A stretch of 64,000 nucleotides of DNA from assembly GCA_045601425.1 (NCBI GenBank), contig JAZRZP010000026.1, forward strand, positions 1 to 64,000. The letters run 5' to 3'. Numbering within the stretch: position 1 is the stretch's first letter; each line of letters starts with the position of its first letter. Made by a program: the position numbers and the translations under genes. Shown piece after piece: positions 32,769 to 41,235 of this stretch. The notes under the pieces were generated by a model, which did no database searches, was not told the DNA's origin, and saw only the letters and a program-made list of their open reading frames with translations. This DNA comes from UBA1219 sp045601425 (GTDB lineage: Bacteria; Bacteroidota; Bacteroidia; Bacteroidales; P3).

Positions 32769-34061
32769 CTATCTGAAAAGAACGTCTTTCCTGTCCGGAC
32801 TGATGGAAACGGCCTTGACTGGAGTGTTGACGGCTTTTTCAATTTCTTTCAGGTAAGCCAATGCATTGGCCGGAAGTTTGTCAAACGAAGGTGTGCCGGT
32901 AAGTTCGCATTTCCAGCCCGGGTAGTTGTCAAAAACGGGTTTTATTTCCACCGAGTTGAATTCAAACGGTATTTCCTGTGTGGTACGGCCGTCAATCAAG
33001 TATCTGTTGCACATCTTTATCGTTTCAAAGTCGTTGAGAACATCTATCTTTGTTACGAGCAAATCGGTAACTCCGTTGAGCATGCAGGCGTATTTCAGTG
33101 CGGGAATGTCTATCCAGCCGCAACGGCGCGGGCGTCCGGTGGTGGAGCCGAATTCGTTGCCTTTCTGGCGGAGTATTTCTCCGTCGTTGTCGAAAAGTTC
33201 CGTCGGGAACGGACCGCTGCCCACGCGGGTGCAGTATGCTTTGGTTATACCGAAAACTTTGTCGATTCTCGAAGGAGCTATGCCGAGTCCGGAGCACACA
33301 CCGGCCGTTACGGTAGTCGATGATGTTACGAACGGGTATGAACCGAAGTCTATGTCGAGCATGGAACCTTGAGCACCTTCGGCAAGCACTTTCATTCCTT
33401 TCGAAAGACATTCGTTGAGGAAGTATTCGCTGTTTATGAGCTTGAATCTGCGCAGGGTTTCGAGCGATTTGAACCATTGTTCCTCGTATTCGTCGAGGGT
33501 CTTGTTCTCGATGCGGAAATTCTGTATGTCGAATTCGAGCATGTCTGCAAGACGCAGGTGCTGGAATTTCTGAAGTTCGTAGCGTTCCTTGAAGTCGAAC
33601 TCGAGGATGTCGCCGACACGGAGACCGGAACGGGCTATCTTGTCGGTATAGGCAGGACCGATGCCTTTCAGAGTGGAACCTATTTTCGCATTGCCTTTGG
33701 CCTGTTCGTTGGCAGCGTCAAGCAGGCGGTGCGAAGGAAGTATGAGGTGCGCTTTTTTCGAAATGTACAGGTTTCGGGTTGCATCCACGTTCTTCTTTTT
33801 CAGATCTTCTATTTCGCGTTCGAAAATGAGAGGATCAATGAGTACTCCGTTGCCGATCACATTCTTTTTGGTTTCGTGGAATACTCCGGAGGGAATTATG
33901 TGCAGTACGTGCTTTATTCCATTGAATTCGAGCGTGTGGCCGGCATTGGGACCACCTTGGAAACGGGCTATCACATCGTAATCCGGGGTCAGTACGTCAA
34001 CGACTTTGCCTTTGCCTTCATCTCCCCATTGCAAACCTAACAATACATCAACTTTACTCAT
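32769..34061 (-). CDS. purA: Adenylosuccinate synthetase
   Basis: A 430-residue cytosolic enzyme that joins IMP and aspartate using GTP, the first committed step to AMP. The GTP-binding loop is GLQWGDEGKGK with catalytic D14, and H42 lies in GGPNAGHT. QGSMLDIDFGSYPFVTSS and GSTTGRPRRCGWIDIP are diagnostic segments. The length matches the family (about 425-430). It appears to be monocistronic; the 181 bases upstream contain only a weak promoter-like TATCTTCG on the minus strand near 34155. Confidence 0.98.
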   Translation of the reverse strand: MSKVDVLLGLQWGDEGKGKVVDVLTPDYDVIARFQGGPNAGHTLEFNGIKHVLHIIPSGVFHETKKNVIGNGVLIDPLIFEREIEDLKKKNVDATRNLYISKKAHLILPSHRLLDAANEQAKGNAKIGSTLKGIGPAYTDKIARSGLRVGDILEFDFKERYELQKFQHLRLADMLEFDIQNFRIENKTLDEYEEQWFKSLETLRRFKLINSEYFLNECLSKGMKVLAEGAQGSMLDIDFGSYPFVTSSTTVTAGVCSGLGIAPSRIDKVFGITKAYCTRVGSGPFPTELFDNDGEILRQKGNEFGSTTGRPRRCGWIDIPALKYACMLNGVTDLLVTKIDVLNDFETIKMCNRYLIDGRTTQEIPFEFNSVEIKPVFDNYPGWKCELTGTPSFDKLPANALAYLKEIEKAVNTPVKAVSISPDRKDVLFR

Positions 34062-34242
34062 AAGTGTTTTTTTTGTTGTATCTCTATAAATCTATGTATA
34101 TCAGTTAAATAAAAATTTTCAGAGCTTTTTTTGCCTCTGATTTCAACTTGCGAAGATACGAATTTTATCGGAAATTTTTCAGAAAAAAAACTGAAAAGAT
34201 ATCAGGTTTTTGCCGAAGCGTTTCTAAAATTGTGAATTACAG

Positions 34243-34854
34243 TTATTTGTCACGCTGGTTTTTGAACCATTCCACAAAGTTCGGGAAATCGGCGAGCGGA
34301 AGGAATCCTTCTTCTTTCGGATTTTGCGGAGTGGGGCATATTTCGAAGTAACCGATAAGCGTGGCACAGTCGAATTCTCCAATCATGGCCTCAAGGGTTA
34401 CGTATGCGCCTATCTGGAGATCCTCATCGTCGGGGTTGGCATTGTCGAAAGCAACGCGTATGCCGAGAATGTCGGGTTCCTCTTCGCATTCAAGTTGCAT
34501 GAAATACATTTTCTTGCTGTCGAAGAAATGTTTGTCGAAATGGACTTTCACTTCGTTGCCGCATGGCTGTTTGAAAGGTACGAATTCCCACCAGTCGATG
34601 TCGGGGGCTTCGTCGGTGAGGCGTACGAGAGCATCGAAATATTCAATGTCGCCTTCGGCGGTGAATGTCACCCGCCGTCCGTTTTTGCTCGGTTCGCTGA
34701 TTTCGAAAGTGAGTGCTTCACAATATTTCTCAAGCTGCGCCTGCATGCCGTCAAGCAGTTGGTTTTGTGTGGATTCGTCGTATTCCGAAAGCATTGTGAG
34801 CTCTTCGGCGTGTTCGCAGAACCAATCCCAGAAAATCTTAGTGTCGTTTGCCAT
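34243..34854 (-). CDS. Conserved-looking acidic cytosolic protein of unknown function
   Basis: A 203-residue protein from the ATG at 34854 (MANDTKIFWDWF), preferred because the longer frame extends through the promoter region. There is no signal peptide or transmembrane segment, and the composition is acidic and rich in tryptophan and phenylalanine (IDWWEFVPFKQ, PNFVEWFKNQ). Its coding quality is good and it has a clear TAATTTTG promoter at 34900-34907. No family is recognised. It lies between purA and the divergent polysaccharide gene, without an operon partner, so context gives no hint. Confidence 0.6.
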   Translation of the reverse strand: MANDTKIFWDWFCEHAEELTMLSEYDESTQNQLLDGMQAQLEKYCEALTFEISEPSKNGRRVTFTAEGDIEYFDALVRLTDEAPDIDWWEFVPFKQPCGNEVKVHFDKHFFDSKKMYFMQLECEEEPDILGIRVAFDNANPDDEDLQIGAYVTLEAMIGEFDCATLIGYFEICPTPQNPKEEGFLPLADFPNFVEWFKNQRDK

Positions 34855-34899
34855 AAAATTTTGTTTTTCTTGTGTGCTTATATAGAACGAATTTGTCTG

Positions 34900-34907
34900 C
34901 AAAATTA
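34900..34907 (-). promoter_or_regulatory. -7 element for the unknown acidic protein gene
   Basis: CAAAATTA on the plus strand reads TAATTTTG on the minus strand, 46 bases upstream of the ATG at 34854. Confidence 0.6.
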
Positions 34908-34950
34908 CGAAAAAAAAACAGAACATTTTCCGGATTTCAAAAAAAAATCG

Positions 34951-34958
34951 TACTTTTG
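34951..34958 (+). promoter_or_regulatory. -7 element for the CapD-like gene
   Basis: TACTTTTG matches TAnnTTTG, divergent from the element at 34900-34907. It would give a leader of about 75 bases to the ATG at 35040. Confidence 0.6.
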
Positions 34959-35039
34959 CAAAAAAATAGGTAGCCCGAAAAAGTTTCTTTGATTAAGGTT
35001 GCCACAGTTGTTGGTTTGATTATATATGTTGCAAAACAG

Positions 35040-36938
35040 ATGATTCGCTGGTTGATATTGAGGTATTACAAGAGACCGATGTCGCAGTGGCTTATGCTGC
35101 TGGCCGACATGGTGCTGGTCGTGCTGATGTTTTTCTTTTCGAAATTGCTCAACTACTGGTCGCTGAGCCACAGGTCGTTCGACGTGCTGGTGCAACCGCG
35201 TACTTACGTGCATTTTGCCGTGGTGTTCGTGGTGTATCTGGCAACGTTCGTTATCTTCAAGCCTTTCAGGAGCATAATGCGGTATACGGGGTTCAACGAT
35301 GTGAAGCGTATTTTTCTGGCATGTTGCTCGGCATTCGCCGTTTTGCTGTCGCTTAAGGTGCTGAGCTATTTTGTGAAACCTTTGGATTTCTACATGCCTT
35401 GGGGACGGGAAATTGTCCTCATTGCCGCGCTTATATTGGTCGGAATGGTGTTCGTGAGACTTCTGGCGAGATTTTTGTACGACAATGTCCTTGACACCCG
35501 ACGCAAGGAAGTACGCAATATACTCATCTACGGAGCTGGCGATGCAGGAAAACTCACATACAACATACTTATTCAGGATATCAACAGAAAAAACTCCGTC
35601 GTGGCATTCGTCGATGACAATTCATCGAAATCGAAAAAGGAACTCAACGGTATTCCGATTCTACTGCCCAAAGATGTTTTCAAGGAGGACTTCATGGCAA
35701 AGAATGAAATCGATGAACTCATCATAGCAATCCCGTCGGTGAAGGTTTCGGTGAAGCAGAATATCATAAACCGTGCATTGGCATTCAATATCGAGGTGAA
35801 ATCTGTACCCGAAGCCAGTAAGTGGATTGATGGGCAACTGTCTGTAAATCAGATTGAAAATATAAAAATTGAAGATCTCCTTGCCAGAGACCCCATAGTC
35901 TTGGAAACGACCAATGTCGCGAACGAACTCGCAGGCAAGGTGATACTTGTAACCGGTGCGGCAGGCTCCATCGGGAGCGAGATTTCCCGACAGCTCTGCG
36001 AATACAAGGCAAGGCAGATAGTCTTGCTCGACAATGCCGAATCCCCCTTGTTTGACCTGCGTTTCGAACTTACGGCGAAATATCCGCAGGCGGCTATAGA
36101 ATTTGTGATAGCGGATGTACGCGACAGACTCAGGTTGAATGAGATTTTCGGAAAGTTTTCTCCGGACATTATATACCATGCTGCTGCCTACAAGCACGTC
36201 CCCTTCATGGAGGAACATCCCTACGAGGCCGTTGCGGTAAATGTGTTCGGAACCAAAAATGTGGCCGATTTGGCAATAGAATACAATGTCAGAAAATTTG
36301 TCATGATTTCTACCGACAAGGCCGTGAATCCCACCAATGTGATGGGTGCTACCAAACGCGTGGCTGAAATTTATACCCAAAGTCATACCAACGGGAATAC
36401 CCACTTCGTTACCACCCGGTTCGGTAATGTGCTTGGTTCAAGCGGCTCGGTGATACCTCTTTTCAAGAAACAGCTGGAAAAAGGTGGCCCGCTCACGGTC
36501 ACTCACCGGGACATAACCCGCTATTTCATGACAATCCCCGAAGCCTGCAACCTGGTACTTGAAGCAGGTGCTATGGGTGCCGGAGGTGATATCTTCGTGT
36601 TCGACATGGGACAGCCTGTGCGTATTTATGACCTCGCTAAAAACATGATCCGCCTTTCGGGCCTGCAGGGAATAGAAATAAAGGAGGTCGGACTGCGCCC
36701 CGGTGAAAAACTCTACGAAGAACTCCTCGCCACGAAAGAAAATACCTTGCCGACACACCACCCGAAAATATTGCGCGCAAAGGTGCGTGAATATACTACG
36801 GCGGAAGTAGATGCAGACATTGAACGGCTTCTTGAAATGGAAAAGTCTGCCGATGTCTTCGACATAGTGGCGAAAATCAAGGGTATTGTCCCCGAATTCA
36901 TCAGCAACAACAGCGTTTTCGGGAAACTGGATAAATGA
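35040..36938 (+). CDS. Membrane nucleotide-sugar 4,6-dehydratase (CapD/WbpM/PglF type)
   Basis: A 632-residue protein from the ATG at 35040 (MIRWLILRYYKRP); a TTG at 34989 would extend it, but homologues start with this M-I/K-R motif. Four N-terminal transmembrane helices (about 13-135) precede a Rossmann-like nucleotide-binding region and a C-terminal SDR domain. The NAD-binding TGAAGSIG is at 305-312. The catalytic region reads STDKAVNPTNVMGATKR, with Met in place of the usual Tyr of YxxxK, characteristic of long-form 4,6-dehydratases. It makes a 4-keto-6-deoxy UDP-sugar for capsule, O-antigen or glycoprotein glycans at the inner membrane. No other glycan genes are nearby. Confidence 0.93.
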   Translation: MIRWLILRYYKRPMSQWLMLLADMVLVVLMFFFSKLLNYWSLSHRSFDVLVQPRTYVHFAVVFVVYLATFVIFKPFRSIMRYTGFNDVKRIFLACCSAFAVLLSLKVLSYFVKPLDFYMPWGREIVLIAALILVGMVFVRLLARFLYDNVLDTRRKEVRNILIYGAGDAGKLTYNILIQDINRKNSVVAFVDDNSSKSKKELNGIPILLPKDVFKEDFMAKNEIDELIIAIPSVKVSVKQNIINRALAFNIEVKSVPEASKWIDGQLSVNQIENIKIEDLLARDPIVLETTNVANELAGKVILVTGAAGSIGSEISRQLCEYKARQIVLLDNAESPLFDLRFELTAKYPQAAIEFVIADVRDRLRLNEIFGKFSPDIIYHAAAYKHVPFMEEHPYEAVAVNVFGTKNVADLAIEYNVRKFVMISTDKAVNPTNVMGATKRVAEIYTQSHTNGNTHFVTTRFGNVLGSSGSVIPLFKKQLEKGGPLTVTHRDITRYFMTIPEACNLVLEAGAMGAGGDIFVFDMGQPVRIYDLAKNMIRLSGLQGIEIKEVGLRPGEKLYEELLATKENTLPTHHPKILRAKVREYTTAEVDADIERLLEMEKSADVFDIVAKIKGIVPEFISNNSVFGKLDK

Positions 36939-36966
36939 ATTTGAAACTGCGAAAAACAACGACATT

Positions 36967-38151
36967 ATGAATTTAAGTACCTATTTTGAACCGATAGACA
37001 TAGCAAAGGATGCGGGCTTTGTACACAACGATTTTTTACCACGCATAGGTGATGTGGTTTCGGCATACACCGAAACTCAGTCATTCCCGGAAATAGCAGG
37101 ATTCCACCTCGCCATTGTGGGGGTGAACGAGGACAGAGCTTCAGTGGAAAACTCCGGTTGCGGAAATGCTCCAAACGCAATCCGTTCCAAATTATATCAC
37201 CTTTCAATTCCGGAATATGGAATGAAACTTGTCGACTTGGGCAACATCATGCCAGGAAAAACTGTCGAAGACACATATTTCGCACTTGCCGAAGTCGTTG
37301 CTACGCTGTTGCACCACAATATATTGCCAATAGTACTCGGTGGCAGTCAGGATCTGACTTTTGCAATGTATAAGGCTTACGAGAAACTCGGACAGATAAT
37401 CAACATGTGTTCCGTTGATTCGCGTTTCGACCTCGGAAATGACGAAGAACCACTGCATTCTCAATCTTACCTCAGCAAGATAATTGTTTCGCAGCCCAAC
37501 TACCTTTTCAATTACACTAACATCGGTTACCAGAGTTATTTCGTCGACAAACAGTTCGTGAAGCTCATGGAAGACCTGCATTTCGATACATACAGACTCG
37601 GTACGGTACAAAGCAACATATCCGATGCCGAACCTCTCGTGCGTAATGCCGATATGCTGACGGTTGACATATCTTCGGTACGGCAGAGCGATGCTCCGGG
37701 CAACAGAAATGCGTCGCCCCACGGTTTTTATGGAGAAGAGCTTTGTGCTGTATGCCGTTTCGCAGGAATGAGCGACAAACTTTCTTCAATAGGCTTTTTC
37801 GAGGTGAATCCTTTTACCGACAACTACTCGCAGACTTCGCATCTGGTGGCACACGCAATATGGTATTTCATTGAAGGTTTTTATGCAAGGAAATCGGACT
37901 TTCCCAACAAAGACGTTCAGAATTACAGGCGATATATCGTGCCTTTTGTGGAAAACGAACAGATGGAACTCGTGTTTTACAAGAGCAGGAAAAGTGACCG
38001 CTGGTGGATGGAACTCCCATGCCCGGAGGAACGGGAATCGAAATATCAGCGGCATTTGCTTCTGCCGTGTCTGTACAGAGATTACGAACAGGCTCTCGAA
38101 GGCGAGATCCCCGACCGCTGGTGGTCTTTTTATCAGCGGCTTGCGGAATGA
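36967..38151 (+). CDS. Arginase/formimidoylglutamase-fold protein with degenerate metal site
   Basis: A 394-residue protein from the ATG at 36967 (MNLSTYFEPIDI). The ureohydrolase fold is recognisable, but the manganese motifs are altered: GGDHS reads GGSQDL, DAHxD reads VDSRFD, and S-x-D-x-D reads TVDISSVRQSD. Several ligand positions (His, Asp) are therefore missing, so arginase, agmatinase or formimidoylglutamase activity is doubtful. Bacteroidota carry a related branch usually annotated as formimidoylglutamase-like, with the same GGSQDLT pattern, so this is a conserved variant rather than decay. It starts 28 bases after the dehydratase gene. The C-terminal ~90 residues (YFIEGFYARKSDF onward) are outside the standard fold. 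Confidence 0.75.
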   Translation: MNLSTYFEPIDIAKDAGFVHNDFLPRIGDVVSAYTETQSFPEIAGFHLAIVGVNEDRASVENSGCGNAPNAIRSKLYHLSIPEYGMKLVDLGNIMPGKTVEDTYFALAEVVATLLHHNILPIVLGGSQDLTFAMYKAYEKLGQIINMCSVDSRFDLGNDEEPLHSQSYLSKIIVSQPNYLFNYTNIGYQSYFVDKQFVKLMEDLHFDTYRLGTVQSNISDAEPLVRNADMLTVDISSVRQSDAPGNRNASPHGFYGEELCAVCRFAGMSDKLSSIGFFEVNPFTDNYSQTSHLVAHAIWYFIEGFYARKSDFPNKDVQNYRRYIVPFVENEQMELVFYKSRKSDRWWMELPCPEERESKYQRHLLLPCLYRDYEQALEGEIPDRWWSFYQRLAE

Positions 38152-38154
38152 TAA

Positions 38155-38192
38155 TACAGAAAACGGCCTTCTCACGAAGGCCGTTTTCTGTA
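38155..38192. terminator. Bidirectional terminator between convergent genes
   Basis: A perfect 17-bp stem TACAGAAAACGGCCTTC (38155-38171) with its complement at 38176-38192 and a TCAC loop. It serves the ureohydrolase-like gene (plus) and rlmD (minus), which end at 38151 and 38207. Confidence 0.9.
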
Positions 38193-38206
38193 TATAAAAA
38201 TATCGC

Positions 38207-39634
38207 TTATTTCAACTCAAGGAGTACTACGTTTTCCACATGTTGCGTGTGTGGAAACATGTCCACGGGCTGTATTTTCCTTACTGCGTATTTTTCTCCA
38301 AGCAGTGCCAAATCGCGTGCCTGCGTGGCCGGATTGCAGCTTACGTAAACGATTCTTGCGGGAGATGTCTCCAGAAGTTGCTGTATCACCTTTTCGTGCA
38401 TTCCCGCTCTCGGAGGATCGGTTATTACCACGTCGGGCCGGCCGTTTTGCTCAATGAATTCATTCGTGAGTATTTTTGCCATGTCCCCAGCATAAAAGAC
38501 AGTGTTGTCAAAACCGTTGAGTTTGGAATTCTCGCGGGCATCTGTTATGGCATCTTCAACATATTCGATGCCGACGACTTTTCTGCAGTTGCCTGCCACG
38601 AAATTTGCTATGGTCCCTGCTCCGGTGTAAAGGTCGTAAACGGTTTCATCACCCTTCAATGCTGCAAAGTCGGCTACAAACCCGTAGAGTTTGCGTGCCT
38701 GTTTGGAGTTTGTCTGGTAAAAGGATTTCGGACTTATCTTGAAATGCAGTGGCTCGGCGGTGGCCTCGTAGCGTGGCATGATTTCGGTAATGTGGTCCTT
38801 GCCGCGATAGCAGATTACGTCCAAGTCTGCATAGGCATCGTTGAATTTTTCGTTTATGATGTACTGTAATGACGTTATTTGAGGAAATCTTTCTGCAATA
38901 AAGTCCAAAAACGGGAAAAGAAGCTTGCTGTCGTCCTGTGCAACAATGACTATCACCATCCATTCACCGAGTTGGGTGTTGCGTATTACAATGTTTCTCA
39001 AAAAACCTGTATGATTGCGTATGTCGTAGAATTCAAGTTTCTTTTCGAAGGCATATTCGCGGACGGTGTTCCGGATATCGTTCGAAAGATCGTCTTGCAG
39101 GGCACAGTAGTCAATGTTCAGGACTTTGTCGAACAATCCCGGAATGTGCAGCCCCAAGGCATTGGGAGCAGGGGTGAAGTCGGGATCGGCAATTTCTTCC
39201 GGAGTCATCCATCTGCGGTTTGAGAAGGTGAATTCGAGCTTGTTGCGGTAATGGAATATGTCATCCGAACCGCATATTTCGTCCATGGAACTGGTGTCTA
39301 TCTTGCCTATTCGTTGCAGGTTGTCGGCTACTTGCTTCTGTTTGAATTTGAGTTGGTCTTCATAGTTGAGCTGTTGCCATTTGCATCCGCCGCAGACACC
39401 GAAATGCGGACAGCGTGTGGGTACGCGTTTTTCTGAAAAATGTTTTATTGCTACGGCACGTCCTTCGGCATAGCTTTTCTTTGAACGTACTATCTTTATG
39501 TCTGCTACGTCTCCCGGCACTACGAACGGTACAAAAATTACCTTATTTTCGAGCCTTGCAATGGCGTTCCCTTCGGCTCCCGCATCCGTGATTTCCACAT
39601 CGGTAAGTATCGTGTTTGTGTTTTTTTTTCTCAT
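38207..39634 (-). CDS. rlmD: 23S rRNA uracil-C5 methyltransferase RlmD/RumA type
   Basis: A 475-residue SAM-dependent methyltransferase. An N-terminal TRAM domain (about 10-65) is followed by an iron-sulfur cluster motif, C75-x5-C81-x2-C84 in RCPHFGVCGGCKWQQ, with the fourth Cys in NIDYCALQDD. The C-terminal Rossmann domain has VYDLYTGAGTIANF, VITDPPRAGMH and the catalytic VSCNPATQARDL. The family methylates U1939 or related positions (RlmD/RlmC/TrmA); the exact uridine cannot be told from sequence. It shares a convergent terminator with the ureohydrolase-like gene and lies downstream of rpmH. Confidence 0.93.
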   Translation of the reverse strand: MRKKNTNTILTDVEITDAGAEGNAIARLENKVIFVPFVVPGDVADIKIVRSKKSYAEGRAVAIKHFSEKRVPTRCPHFGVCGGCKWQQLNYEDQLKFKQKQVADNLQRIGKIDTSSMDEICGSDDIFHYRNKLEFTFSNRRWMTPEEIADPDFTPAPNALGLHIPGLFDKVLNIDYCALQDDLSNDIRNTVREYAFEKKLEFYDIRNHTGFLRNIVIRNTQLGEWMVIVIVAQDDSKLLFPFLDFIAERFPQITSLQYIINEKFNDAYADLDVICYRGKDHITEIMPRYEATAEPLHFKISPKSFYQTNSKQARKLYGFVADFAALKGDETVYDLYTGAGTIANFVAGNCRKVVGIEYVEDAITDARENSKLNGFDNTVFYAGDMAKILTNEFIEQNGRPDVVITDPPRAGMHEKVIQQLLETSPARIVYVSCNPATQARDLALLGEKYAVRKIQPVDMFPHTQHVENVVLLELK

Positions 39635-39656
39635 TTTTGCTGTGCTTTACAAATTT

Positions 39657-39695
39657 AAAAAGAAGCAATGCGTTCAATACACAATGCTTCTTTTT
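39657..39695 (-). terminator. Terminator after rpmH
   Basis: An 11-bp stem AAAAAGAAGCA (39657-39667) with TGCTTCTTTTT (39685-39695) and a 17-base loop. It gives a U run on either strand and separates rpmH from rlmD. Confidence 0.8.
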
Positions 39696-39747
39696 CCTTT
39701 AAAGGCTATTTCTTTTTTCTTTGGCGCCAAAGAAAATCTTTAAAACT

Positions 39748-39894
39748 CTATCGTTCGTCAGAAACTGTTAGTTTTTTTCTGCCTTTTTTTCTGCGAGCAG
39801 CCAAAACTCTGCGTCCGTTTGCAGTAGACATACGCTGACGGAAACCGTGTTTGTTAGCTCTCTTTCTGCGTGATGGTTGAAATGTTCTTTTCAT
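39748..39894 (-). CDS. rpmH: Ribosomal protein bL34
   Basis: A 48-residue gene read directly from the minus strand: it starts MKRTFQPSRRKRANKHGF and continues RQRMSTANGRRVLAARRKKG, ending TVSDER. This is the unmistakable bL34 sequence, highly basic, of the 50S subunit. It has its own TAATTTTG promoter and a downstream hairpin. In many bacteria rpmH neighbours rnpA and yidD; here those two are about 22 kb away in a hemD operon, so the classical cluster is split. Confidence 0.97.
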   Translation of the reverse strand: MKRTFQPSRRKRANKHGFRQRMSTANGRRVLAARRKKGRKKLTVSDER

Positions 39895-39919
39895 CTTTTC
39901 TATCTATTTTTTGAGTTTG

Positions 39920-39927
39920 CAAAATTA
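39920..39927 (-). promoter_or_regulatory. -7 element for rpmH
   Basis: CAAAATTA on the plus strand reads TAATTTTG on the minus strand, 26 bases before the rpmH ATG. Confidence 0.65.
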
Positions 39928-40059
39928 CTAAAAAAATCTGACATGGAAGCATTTTTTTTTCTTTTTTTTGAAAGATTCTTTTTTGGAATCTCTAAAAGAT
40001 TGAACATTAGATTGTTAAAAACTGATTTTTTTTTGTGTGCGCATTCAAAAAAAAATGTA

Positions 40060-40067
40060 TAATTTTG
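40060..40067 (+). promoter_or_regulatory. -7 element for the TPR-secG unit
   Basis: TAATTTTG at 40060-40067, 39 bases before the ATG at 40106. Confidence 0.6.
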
Positions 40068-40105
40068 CAAACTGAAAAGATTTTTTACACAAATACCAAA
40101 AATCA

Positions 40106-40777
40106 ATGACAAAAGATACTTTTATCGGTTATGTTTCGCGTCCTTCACAATTTTCCCTGCAGGACAGGCTCGATATTCACAATGAAAAAATGACGTATCC
40201 GTACTGTTCGGTATTGCAGGTTCTGGACTTGCTTAGCGAAAAAGCTACTTCCGAGAACTGGAACGACATGGCAATTGCAAAAGTTGCGGCACATGTGAGC
40301 AACACCGGACTGCTGTACAGACTTCTTGACAAGGTCGTCAAGACGGAAGACGACGGATCGCATGAAACTCAGCACCTGAAAGAAAAAATAGAAGTGGCCA
40401 AGAACAGGGAGAAGGGTTATACCGCTTCCGGAAAAATCGACGTCCTCGAAGAAATCAATTCCTTGCAGGAAATTTCGTTCAAAACAGCTCCCAAAAGTGT
40501 GATTCTTGAAACATTTTTGAATTCTGATACGAAAAAAATGGCGGATAATCCGTCCCAAAAAGAACTTTCCATAGACGAATTGGGTAAAAAAAGCAATTCC
40601 GAAAATAATGTCTTAGAGACTGAAACTCTTGCAGTTATATTTGCAAAACAGGGTAAAATAGAGAAGTCTATTGAAATATATGAAAAATTAATTGCGAAAA
40701 ATCCGGAAAAAAGTAGTATCTTTGCAAGCCGGATATCGGAATTGAAAAGTAAATTAAACTTAAAAGCAAACGAATAA
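40106..40777 (+). CDS. TPR-containing protein upstream of secG
   Basis: A 223-residue protein without a signal peptide. The C-terminal part has a TPR-like motif, FAKQGKIEKSIEIYEKLI, followed by PEKSSIFASRI. The N-terminal part is mixed helical with no named domain. Genes of this type directly precede secG in many Bacteroidota genomes (family knowledge), but no molecular role is established. It is 11 bases upstream of secG and shares its promoter, so a link with protein export or envelope biogenesis is only suggested by position. Confidence 0.75.
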   Translation: MTKDTFIGYVSRPSQFSLQDRLDIHNEKMTYPYCSVLQVLDLLSEKATSENWNDMAIAKVAAHVSNTGLLYRLLDKVVKTEDDGSHETQHLKEKIEVAKNREKGYTASGKIDVLEEINSLQEISFKTAPKSVILETFLNSDTKKMADNPSQKELSIDELGKKSNSENNVLETETLAVIFAKQGKIEKSIEIYEKLIAKNPEKSSIFASRISELKSKLNLKANE

Positions 40778-40788
40778 AAAATACGAAA

Positions 40789-41163
40789 ATGTACACAGTT
40801 ATTAACGTTATTATTCTTGTGATTTGTGTTGTTTTGGCACTTGTTGTTTTAGTACAAAACTCAAAGGGTGGTGGATTGGCATCTAATTTTTCTTCACAGA
40901 ACCAGTACATGGGTGTTAGAAAAACTGCCGATTTCTTGGAAAAAACCACTTGGACTCTTGCTATTGCACTGGTTGTGTTGAGCTTGGTAGCAGTTGCAAC
41001 AGTACCGCATGCTTCTAGCGTTGACGAAGGCGTGAAAACAGGAATTACCGTAAACGACATACCCGGAACACCTGCAGCACAACCTCAGAACGCAGTTCCT
41101 GCAGCAGAAGCAGCACAACAGGCTCCGGCTCAGGAAGTTCCCGCACAGGAAACTGCAGAATAA
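40789..41163 (+). CDS. secG: Preprotein translocase subunit SecG
   Basis: A 124-residue inner-membrane protein. Two transmembrane helices (about 2-22, INVIILVICVVLALVVLV, and about 55-75, LAIALVVLSLVAVAT) flank the SecG hallmark VQNSKGGGLASNF. The C-terminal ~45 residues form an alanine, proline and glutamine-rich extension (PAAQPQNAVPAAEAAQQ) typical of the longer Bacteroidota SecG and probably unstructured. SecG assists SecYE during export. It is co-transcribed with the upstream TPR gene and ends before a strong hairpin. Confidence 0.93.
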   Translation: MYTVINVIILVICVVLALVVLVQNSKGGGLASNFSSQNQYMGVRKTADFLEKTTWTLAIALVVLSLVAVATVPHASSVDEGVKTGITVNDIPGTPAAQPQNAVPAAEAAQQAPAQEVPAQETAE

Positions 41164-41188
41164 TCAGGAATCGTATCAAAGGAAACGT

Positions 41189-41222
41189 AAACGATTTGTT
41201 CGCTTCGAACAAGTCGTTTTTT
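41189..41222 (+). terminator. Rho-independent terminator after secG
   Basis: A 14-bp stem (41189-41202 with 41206-41219, one G-U pair) and a three-base loop, followed by a T run. It lies 14 bases before the helicase gene start. Confidence 0.85.
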
Positions 41223-41235
41223 GCTGTAACATACT

